A stretch of 64,000 nucleotides of DNA from Thamnaconus septentrionalis. Taxonomy: Eukaryota; Chordata; Actinopteri; Tetraodontiformes; Monacanthidae. The first letter of the stretch is position 1. The number at the start of each line of letters is the position of its first letter. The DNA lies in NCBI GenBank assembly GCA_009823395.1, contig CM020501.1, forward strand, positions 13,556,861 through 13,620,860, written 5' to 3'. Position numbers and translations under genes: made by a program. The notes under the pieces were generated by a model. It was not told the origin of the DNA, made no database searches, and saw only the letters and a program-made list of their open reading frames with translations. Shown piece after piece: positions 52,064-61,494 of the stretch.

Positions 52064-52112
52064 GACGAGACGAGACGAGACGAGACGAGACGAGACGAGA
52101 CGAGACGAGACG
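52064..52112. repeat. (GACGA)n pentanucleotide array
   Basis: Nearly ten perfect GACGA units, all without interruption. This is a CpG-containing minisatellite-like run in otherwise non-coding DNA. Confidence 0.97.
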
Positions 52113-52904
52113 GCCAGGGTGAATTTCTGCGGCTGCCATTACCAGAAATCGCAGGTGAGCCTGCGCTTTGAAAAGAAAATGGGAGTGTTCATGCGGGGCC
52201 TGTAGATGACATTAAGCGACTGGGGTTGTGGAGTTTTGACGGATATTTCTTTGTTTTAATAAAGTGGAGTTCCTGCTCCACAGATGCGAAAAAAGAAAAG
52301 CAACAACGGAGCAGTGATTAAATCAGCAGGGTTTCGGAACGCTATTGCTTCTCCAGACTGCTTTTAAAGTGCTTTGTCAACAAACTTTCAGTTTGACAAC
52401 CGCATACATCGGTGTCCTGCAAATGGAAATTTTAGTTCAGTTTAACAGATATATTGAAAAAGTTTACTTTTGCAAAGCAGCAAGGCATGTGTTAAGCTTG
52501 GAATCAGCACTGGGAAAAGATATCTGATGGCTGTTGTCGTTCCCACGTTGTCAACCGCAGCCATGCTCAATGTCTCGGAACGACTTGACAAGTCTAGACT
52601 AAAAACAAACAGTTTGACCGCTCTCATCATTGTAGTGTATTTTTTCTTACTTTAGTTCTACTAATTCTATATTTTTATCCACTTGAATCACCTTTTTTCT
52701 ACACGATAGGTTAAGTTGTGAAATTATGACCACTTCGGCTGTTGTGTTATGATAAGCCACCACTTATCTAAGGTGTGAGGATAGCATCTCTGCTGATATA
52801 ATGTATCCTGGTGTACCGTTTCCTGTAAAGTATATTTAGTTTTATTCTGCTACACTTCAGTGAACAGTGAAACTGAGGGTTTTGACGTGTCCTGAAGTGA
52901 AGAT

Positions 52905-53000
52905 ATTGGGAGAAGGATGCTGAGGGCAAGAAGCCTGGAGGAAGAGAACAGAGATTTAGAGATGCAGTGAAAGTGGACATGAAGTCAGCCCAAAGAAAAA
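52905..53000 (+). mobile_element. RTE-type LINE scrap
   Basis: The plus strand reads QRFRDAVKVDMKSA with an upstream basic region. It is similar to the RFMDAVKEDM block near the C-terminus of RTE-type LINE proteins. Short and degraded. Confidence 0.35.
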
Positions 53001-53155
53001 AGAAATCTATATGGCTTCTGCTTTGACCTGCATTTTCTTGGACAAAAACATTTTAATCTTTGGGAGGACCTTACCACTCGCCCCCCGATGCTGCTCTACT
53101 GCTCACATCCTAGTGCAGCAGTGGAAACCCTCACAATGCTGTTTCACCCCCACAG

Positions 53156-53555
53156 GATGAAGCTCAGGTGCCTGCTCTCCGCGGTGGACCGACTCCCCAC
53201 CATCAGCGAAACGCACGAGTGTGGCTCGGAGGACGGGGACGTCGACTGTCCCTCACACACCCTGGAGGCGTACATCGAGTCCATCAAGGAGCTCTCCCAG
53301 CCGGCGCTCTACCCGCTCCACGGACCCCTGAGAGGTCACCGCCGCTGGGCCGAGCGCTCGGGCACGAGAGCAGTGGTCAGGACTTCGTCTTTGTTTTTGA
53401 ACTCCTCGAGGACCTACGCCCCCTGGACCCCTGTTGAACTGTCAGATGTGTCGGTCACGTTAAGTAGTCAAGCAAACTGCGACTTGGCGCCGCGATTAAA
53501 TGAGAACCTGCTGGACAGGCTGGTTGGACAAAACGTGTTCGCAGGCCTAGCGTGA
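53156..53555 (+). CDS. Candidate exon of unknown protein
   Basis: After a good acceptor (TGTTTCACCCCCACAG) the frame is open to a TGA at 53553-53555. The first 80 or so residues look coding: RMKLRCLLSAVDRLPTISE, then DCPSHTLEAYIESIKEL, with GC-rich third positions in an AT-rich neighbourhood. I do not recognise the family. No strong donor is visible; GTCAGG at about 53377 or GTTAAG at 53458 are possibilities, or it may be a terminal exon. A second frame is also open for about 270 bp, which weakens the case. Confidence 0.35.
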
Positions 53556-53599
53556 CCCAGGCCTGGTTAGGAACACATTCTTCAGTCATTCCTTCACAT

Positions 53600-56500
53600 T
53601 CAGAGCCTCTTGTTTAGGTTGCCAGACTCCGGATGACATTAATTCCTTTCGAAAGATTACATAACTACAATATTAAAAGGGGTCAAAGACACAGAACAAA
53701 TGGAGGTCCTGTCTGAGGCGTGAGCACACTGAAGAGTTGCAGAGGGGCCTTGTGACCGCTAGGGGGCTCCCAAAGAAATGAAAAGGATTGAAGGACTGGT
53801 GTATTTATGTACACTGCTGTTTTTAGGAGACTCATTCAAATGCAAGGATAAAACAAACAGCTAGGACAACAGCATGTTTTCTATTACTAGTAGGAGGTTA
53901 TTTGTAAAGTAGGGAACATGGGAAAAAGACAATGGAAAATCAAGTGTATTCTGTTTGCGCTCTCTCCACTATGCATCATCAATTTGGCAGCAGAGTTCAG
54001 TTTGCAGATGTCGGGCCAATCAACGCAGCCAGCAGATATGATCGTGAGATTAGTGTGTTTTCTTTCTTCTTCAAACTTCCAGAAATGATGACTCAGCTTC
54101 ACCATCTCGTGTAATTATGATGGTGGCAGTGGAAGAAATGATTAATCAAGTTAATCAGACTAGTAGGACGACCTGGCAGGAGAGAATGATGTTTTCCCAT
54201 TGGATGGACTGAGGTCCCAGTAAGCCTTGTACGAGCATGTTCCAGATCTGACAAAACCATCCTGAGACTAGATAGAGCACAACCTCCCTGCCCGCACTTC
54301 CACTTGAACTTATTTTAATAGTCTGTCATTGAATATGTTTGCCCAACATGTAAACAGAACGGATTAAAAGACATGACTCGGCCTTCAACAATGGGGTGTA
54401 AACATGTGTCCTTTGTCCCCCGAAGTTTAGCGAGCATGTGGAAAATATCTCTCGCTGGTACTTGGCAGCAGCGGCCTGAGTTTCTTCCAACAAACATGTG
54501 GTGGGAGACAAAGGGAGCAGAGCGGCCCCCCCGGAGAGAGTTCTGTAGAAGAGGCCGTCTGTGAGTTTCATTCTTACGGCCTTAAAACACACTCACCACG
54601 TTGCGCAATGCCTCGCGTCTTAAGTAAACAGAGCGAGAAAACGAAAGCCTTCCACTGAAAGATGGTTTTCCCCACACAAACCATAGGAGCTGTAACTGTG
54701 TACCAAGGACTCATATATCATTAGCAGCCTTAATGGTATGTAGATTAGGAAAGATTTATAAGCTCCAGCTTTACGTGCTGCCTCAGCGATGGATCTGTCA
54801 ACGACTGCGAGTTTCCTTTTAAAATCGGATCTGTGTTGATGTCAAGGTGCAGATAACGTATCACTCCAGGGAACCCATCAGACCGGCAGAGGAGTGCGCT
54901 GCAGAGGGAAAAGGCACAGGGAAATATTTTACAATGGCAGGAGAGTAATACAAAACCGATTTGCTGCGGTTGATACAAAGTTTGGATGCAATAACCCAAA
55001 GATCCATGAGATGTATAAACACTTTGAGGGGGGCCTTTAAATATGAGATACAGCCGAGCAAAACCATGAAATATATCAGAGCTGCGGTGTCACTGCGGCA
55101 CTTCACAGCACTCAGACAAAAGAATCAACAGAGTACATATTGTGCCAGAAAAAATATTAACCAACCACAAAGGAATCTTTTGGACTGCAGCTAGAAGCTC
55201 CAGCCTGGACATGCAGCTCCACTCAGAGTGGAGTCGGGCAACAGGAAATGTTTTTAACTTTAGATGACTAAAGTAAAACCGTTTCACTGCCTTGAATCTG
55301 CATGATCAAGGACAAAATCTTACTGTTGCAACACATGGAGACCAACCAATGTTTTTAAAGAGCTTCCAGAAGTCAAACTGCTCGCAAAGTTCAACGTGCC
55401 TAAAACAACCTTAACTATTTCTGGACAGCACAATAATTTGTTTCCTCTAACCTTTTTGTTTGTTTTGTAGATTCAGGAAATGTAATTTTAAAATTCTTGC
55501 CACTAAAAATTCAAAACTTGTTTTTAGTTCTGTTTTTATTGGAGTTAGGTTGAAGTTTACATCTCTTATAATGGACGGCGAATGAAGTCTATATGTGGAC
55601 TTCAGTAGTCTAACCCTTTCCTTCAATTCTAGTCACTCTTCATGAAAACATTTCTCTTGTGAATAGAAAATGAATGTGGCACTGATTATTTGTTGCAACT
55701 GGATTTTTAGATTTTAGAATTGGAAATAGCATCCAGACCATCCATCCATCCATCCATCCATCCATCCATCCATTCTCTATCACTGGGGATGTTGTTATGG
55801 AATTCTGAACGACAACTTGAATTCCCTAGGGATGAACTGCAGTCTCCATGCAGGAGAATAGAGAAGCTGTAGCCAATCAATAGATTGTTATAAGAGGTCA
55901 GTTATTGAACGTCATCTGAAATGCCTAGTTCCTGGAGATTGAGTAAGACCACCAACGTTGAAGCAGAAATATTTTTGTTTTCCTTCAGTTGTTTACAGAA
56001 AGGAACTATTACAATGAGTAACAGTTTGAATAAGCTAGTGGGGCACCAAACGAGAGTAGGCCCGACCCTGGTCATTCATTTAATCTTTGGGCAACCGATA
56101 CATTTCAAAATGTGGTCACAGCAATGAGGTTAATTTGCTGAGTTGTTACATACCTGATGCAATAGTTTCCTCAGTAGTGATGTCTGGACAACATTATATA
56201 AGGTTAGTCACTGCAGTTTTGGTTCGCAATCTTTTCCCGGATGAATTTGGTTTGACTCACTATAAATGCAATGTTCAAACTATGAGCTGGTCTGTGTTCA
56301 GTTTCAAGTTGGTTTAACATTGGTCCAAGTTAGCATGGTCATGCCCACACAAGTTAAAAGGAGGTCACTAAAGGAAGTAGTTGTCAAATTCTATTGAGCA
56401 CGCCAAAAGAATCAAAATGACCTCAGTGGTTGTTTGGTAATTCACCTGTGGTGAAAAAGAAAGTGGATTGACCACAGAATTGGAAAAAGTGATGTAGTGA

Positions 56501-56640
56501 TTAAAAAGCTAACTTTAAAAACACAAAAAGAAAATATATCAGCTAGCCTGCTAGCACATGAAGTGACAAGCGAATGCTCATGAATGACCAATGGCCATAT
56601 CTGTCCAGTGGGCAAGATAAACATTATGGTTGAAGACAAC
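53600..56640. other. Non-coding stretch
   Basis: No gene is supported. A CATC tetranucleotide run lies at 55739-55773. Parts of 54300-55200 have balanced composition and no repeats, so they are candidates for conserved non-coding elements; nothing more can be said from one sequence. Confidence 0.45.
55739..55773. repeat. (CATC)n tetranucleotide repeat
   Basis: About eight CATC units. Confidence 0.95.
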
Positions 56641-58234
56641 TACACCGTGTGCACAATTATTAGGCAAGTTGTATTTTTGAGGATTAATTTTGCTATTGTA
56701 CAACTAGAATGCTCTTGATCAATCCAAAATGTGAACAAACCATCGAACCTGAACATTTAAGTAGTAAAAGTGAAATTTTGGCTTTCTTAAGAGAATATCT
56801 TTATGTACACCGTTATTCGGCAACTATTAGTGTGCACAATTATTATGCAACTAAATGAAAAACAAAGAATTTCCCATCTCACTTGTTTATTTTTACCTGT
56901 TAAAGTGAGAATAATAAACAAACTCAAAATTAACAAAGAAACATTTCAAACATTTCAAATAATAATAAAAAAATAAAAATAAAAAATGAAAAAAAAACCT
57001 CAGTCACCAGTATAGCCACCCTTCTTTTCAATAACACTCACAAGCCTTCCATTCGCGGAGTTAGACAGTTTCTTGATCTGGTCAGAATCAACTTTTTGTG
57101 CAGCCACAACCACAGCCTCCGAAACACTGTTCAGAGACGTGTACTGTTTATCTTCACTGTAAATTTCCTGCTTAAGAAGGGCCTAACAGTTCTCAGTAGG
57201 GTTTAAGTCGGGTGAAGAGGGGGGCCATGTCATTAGTTCTTCATCTTTAAGGCCTTTACTGGCCAGCCACGCAGTGGAATACTTTGATGCATGTGATGGA
57301 GCATTGTCTTGCTTAAAAATCAAAGTCTTCTTGAAAGATGCAGACATTTTCCTGTACCACTGCTTGAAGAAAGTGTCTTCTAAAAATTGGCAGTAGGTCT
57401 TAGAGTTGATTTTGAGTCCATTTTCAACCCAAAAAGGCCCAACTAGCTCATCTTTAACAATACCTGCCCATACCAGTACCCCACCCCCACCTTGCTGGCA
57501 TCTGAGTCGAAGTGGAGATCTGTATCCATTACTGATCCAACCACGGCCCATCCATCTGGTCCATCAAGAGTCACTCTCATCTCATCAGTCCACAAAACCT
57601 TTGAAGAATCTGTCTTCAGATATTTCTTGGCCCATTCTTGACGTTTCAACTTGTGTGTCTTGTTAAGAGGTGGTCGGGTTTCAGCCTATCTTACCTTGGC
57701 CGTGTCCCTGAGAACTAAATACCTTGTACTTCTTGAGACTCCAGGTAGGTTGCAGTTGTGGAATATTGCAGCATTGGAGGATAATGGGTTCCTGGTGGCT
57801 TCATGTTTGATTCTTCTCAATTTTTTGCGGTTAATTTGTGTCTTTTCTTCTCAACACGTTTCTTGCGACCCTGTTGACTATTTACAACAAAACATTTGAT
57901 GGTTCTGTGATCACGCCCCAATATCTTAGATATTTCACGTGTGCTGCATCCCTCTGAAGGACTTTTAAAATTTTTGGACTTTTCAGAGTCAGTTAAATCT
58001 CTTTTCTGGCCCTTTTTTCCTGAGGAGAAGAATCTGCCTAATAATTATGCACACCTTGATATAGGGCGTTGATCTCCTTAGGCCACACCCTCCCTCGTTA
58101 CACAAATACACATCATCTGATATGCATTATATCCTCTTAGCATTCAAATTTACACAGCTTGGAGTTGGAGATTAAGGATAAAATGATGATATGGTCAAAA
58201 TAGTCACTTGCCTAATAATTGTGCACACGGTGTA
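56641..58234 (-). mobile_element. Tc1/mariner transposon with perfect terminal inverted repeats
   Basis: A TA target duplication (56641-56642 and 58233-58234) encloses a 1590-bp element. Both ends carry the same 27-bp inverted repeat, beginning CACCGTGTGCACAATTATTA. The transposase is on the minus strand and interrupted. The size, TA duplication and transposase type all fit Tc1/mariner. Confidence 0.93.
57183..58030 (-). pseudogene. Tc1-type transposase, inactivated
   Basis: On the minus strand an N-terminal helix-turn-helix region (about 58010-57700; REISKILGRDHRTIK) is followed by the catalytic domain. That domain shows VLWTDEMRV (first Asp), FKQDNAPSHA (second Asp) and SSPDLNPTEN (Glu). 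A TAG interrupts the frame near 57685, a frame change occurs near 57550, and the frame stops two codons after the glutamate (57183), removing the usual end. The copy cannot encode a working enzyme. Confidence 0.88.
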
Positions 58235-58329
58235 TAAGGCAACAGCAACACAAATCACTGATAAAAATTTAGCCTACGTAAAATGTGCATTAATAGATAA
58301 ATATAGGAAAAATAAATATAGGAATAAAT

Positions 58330-58371
58330 AGAAGAAGGAGAAGAAGGAGAAGAAGGAGAAGAAGAAGAAGG
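58330..58371. repeat. (GAAGGA)n purine-rich repeat
   Basis: GAAGGA hexamers run into GAA trimers, with all purines on the plus strand. Confidence 0.93.
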
Positions 58372-58563
58372 GGTGTGCACAGGTAATGATTGAGGAGTGT
58401 GGAGTGGACGAGGAAAAGTCTGCTACAAAGGTTTGGGATTTATGGCAAGTTAATCTACGAGGACCTTTAAGTGTAAGTTACAAACTAAAAAGTCAGCCCG
58501 ATGTTTATTGGACTGTAACTCAGGAAGCCACTCATTAGCCAAGCGAGTGGCTTAGGGGAACTT

Positions 58564-58741
58564 CCCATTAGTCCGACCTCCCATTAGTCCGACAAATTGC
58601 GCATTAGTCCAACCTCCCATTAGGGTTACGGTTACGGTTAGGGCTACGGTTAGAATTACGGTTAGGGTTAGAGGGGGTTGGACCAATGTGAAATTTGCCG
58701 GATTAATGGGAGGTCGGACTAAGGGGAGGTCGGACCAATGC
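58564..58741. repeat. Inverted-repeat element with telomere-like core
   Basis: The left arm (58564-58618, with ATTAGTCCGACCTCCCATTA) and the right arm (58680-58741) are complementary over about 55 bp with few mismatches. Between them lie GGGTTACGGTTACGGTTAGG-type units, variants of the TTAGGG telomere repeat. The TTAGTCCGACCTCCC unit is tandemly doubled in each arm. It looks like a foldback or MITE-type repeat. Confidence 0.8.
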
Positions 58742-61177
58742 CATGCTGCCGTGGCTCAGTAGCGGTGGACGGGAAGCGAGCAGCTGTTAGCTAACTCAGC
58801 TAACCCCACAAGCTTGGCCTGGACATATTCCGTGCCACAGTGGCAGCTTTGAGTTCCTCCACCTACCTGGGACATTCACCCAAACTCCACCGTGAGTGTG
58901 ATCTCCTGCTACAGCCACCTTGTGGATGGACAGTTACTAGCTGTTAGCATCTCTGGGAGATATCATAAAGTACCGACCACTTATTATATTTTTTGCTCCA
59001 TTGGGAATTAAGTGACAGCTGAGACTGTGGTTCCCACGAACCAAAGCAGCGTGACAAGCCTGAAACTAATTATTCAATTATAGTGTTTTTTTTTTCTTGC
59101 TGGCTTAATATAGGGTTGATTGTTGACACACACACAAGCACACACACACACACACATATCATGCAGGAAATGAGACTCAAAAACGATGCTAAGTTCATTG
59201 CTAGCTCAAGTGCCCGCTCAGCCTTACTGGCCTAATGGTTTCAATCACCTTTCTCTTCAGCCTTCAATAAACAGCATTTCCAATAGGTCTTCCTTCTCCC
59301 ATCTTTTCTGTGAACAATCAGCTTCTGTTCCAAAAAAATGGGTGGGAAGTGTGAGAGTGAGAAACTCCTCAGAAAAAACTGACAAGAAAGAGGAGCTATT
59401 GTGAGATGTAAACAATGGCTGCAGTTGCTGAGATGTGTGTGAATGCTGCTATAGTGATTTATTTTTTTTTTTTTTATTAGGACTGGACTGTATTTTCACA
59501 TTAAAAGGACACCATCAACTGGCACTAAACGTTCCTATCACTGGAGATGGTCTTTACTCTGCTGGGGTAAAGTTTTGGCAAAAGTTGCACTAAACGCTGC
59601 GTCGCATAGTGTCTCTCCATGCACCAACAGAGGTGAGGGTAACAAACCTGATTGGACAAAGACAGGTGATAGTTCATGATATGCTTTCCGAATTTTGCCT
59701 TTCCCTTTCGAAATGCTTCCTATTGTCTCACTACCCTCCCAGATGGGCGTGTGAGTTAAAGCCAAAGGATTTTGGGAGACGTCCCAGTTGCGCCATTTCA
59801 AAAGCTTTGCAGCCAAGGCTAAAGATGACGATAAAAGTTTGAAGATAAAAGTTTGAAGATAAAAGTCGAGTGTTGGTTCAGTCCATCTTCAATGTTGTTT
59901 TTTTCCCCCCGCTGGATGAACCTGCTTTGTTTCTGGGGTCAAAAAGGGAACAATATTCAACCTACATGTGTTATCTGTGCATAAGTTAATGATGACAGCT
60001 TCATGTCCAAGACTGCATCACTTTTAAAATGCACAGTGTTTATCCTCGGCTGGCTTTATGCCAGACACACCTGCATGGTTATTGATTTCCTACTCTTATT
60101 TTATTGAGTGTCTCCCCAAACATCGAGATTTTATGCTGCAGAGAGGAGGGATTTATGATTTTATCCGTGAAGGCCTTGGGCTTTTTACCAGGTAATCCTT
60201 GAACAATTTTTTTTTGTTGGCCGTGTTTCGCCTCTGCATTACTTTTGCACCATACCCTGATTCATTTGAACCGGATTTTTATGCCATTTTAGAAGCTTGA
60301 AAAGAGAAGATAAGCTCAGACTACGCGAGCACGGTACAGTGAGTGACCTGTTGAACTTAATGTGCTTTGCTGATATTCAAGCGTTTCCGTTGTCTGTTGA
60401 AACATGAAGCTGTTTGTAAATGCCAGCATATTTGGGCGGCGCAGGGTGTAAACGGGAAAGGGCTTGTGGTTTACCAGAAATGCAACCTTCTAATGCCCTA
60501 AATAGATTAATGCTGCAGGAGCAGAGGATGAAAAATCCAAAACAGCTGGCCAGACTTATAAAAAGACAGTGTGCCCTCTGCGGGGACCTGAGCAGTTTTG
60601 TTACCCTGTTGTCCCAACATTGCTTTTGCCTTTCCCTCCGCCTGTGGTATCAAAGTATTACCTGCATGAGTCACACGCAACCACTTTATTTGTGGTTTGC
60701 AGAAACATGCCATGCCCGTGTTACACTGTGGCCCGAGAGGAAGCAATGCAAGGTACAAACATCTTAATACAAAAGGAACAGGCCAACAAATATGCGTTCA
60801 TCGGCAATGAGGCAAATAGCATTTCATTCTAGAGTGATTTTTTTTTCTGCAGTGGTATTCGTAAATGAAACAACTCCTTTAAATATGGTAAATAACCCTC
60901 GAGGATGAAAAAGTGTTTGGGCCTGCGAACCGGCTGTGGGATTACGTCACGTAAACAGAGCACTTGCTGATGGTGCTGGGAACTTGTTGTGCTTTTAGTG
61001 AAGGATGAGGAGAAAAAAACTCAAGGAACTTGCCAAACCATCACACTGACTCCGGGATGAGTTGGTCATGCAGAAGAAAAGCACACGGACAAATGGCAGT
61101 GGAGCTTTGAATGCAGTTGTTATTGCAAACAAGGGACATGCAGCATGGGAACGTCATGCATCAAGGTCATGAAAAAA
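58742..61177. other. Non-coding stretch
   Basis: Contains a CA-rich run (59127-59157), T-runs and no frame with recognisable protein features. The longest frames (about 90-115 codons) lack splice support and domain similarity. Confidence 0.5.
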
Positions 61178-61179
61178 CT

Positions 61180-61494
61180 AGGGATGCACCGATGCCACTT
61201 TTTTACAGAAAAAGTAGAGTACAAGTACTTGCTTTTCAGTACTCACCGATACCGAGTGCTTAATAAGGCCATTACACATTACTTAGATTTTTCCTCAGCA
61301 TGCTTTTCTAGAACATGGGCGACTGTCACATGTATATGTCACATGTACTGCAGTACATTGTCATAGACAGTACATACAGATACAACTGGTAACGGTGTTG
61401 TGGTATCGGCACCTATTTTACGAGTATGAGTAGAGTACTCAACCCCGGTATCGGTACCGATACCCGACGTTGCTTGCGATATCAGTGCATCCCT
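61180..61494. mobile_element. Short MITE with AGGGATGCACCGAT-type ends
   Basis: Left end AGGGATGCACCGATGCC, right end ATATCAGTGCATCCCT, inverted over about 14-16 bp. The interior has repeated CGATACC/GGTATCGG blocks and is non-coding. Similar short hAT-type repeats are common in fish. A clean 8-bp target duplication is not visible. Confidence 0.65.

Larger units (their letters stand above)
48700..52900. other. Non-coding stretch downstream of UBL5
   Basis: No gene is supported. It includes a GCACGCACGCATGCACG/CA microsatellite (about 50664-50704) and a pentanucleotide array (52064-52112). Some blocks (for example 49230-49520) have mixed composition without repeats and might be conserved non-coding DNA, which cannot be judged without comparison. 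Confidence 0.5.

Noticed and set aside
53156..53555. Assignment of the candidate exon to OLFM2 on synteny
   Set aside because: The human neighbour suggests it, but the translated sequence shows no olfactomedin or coiled-coil features, so no name was given.
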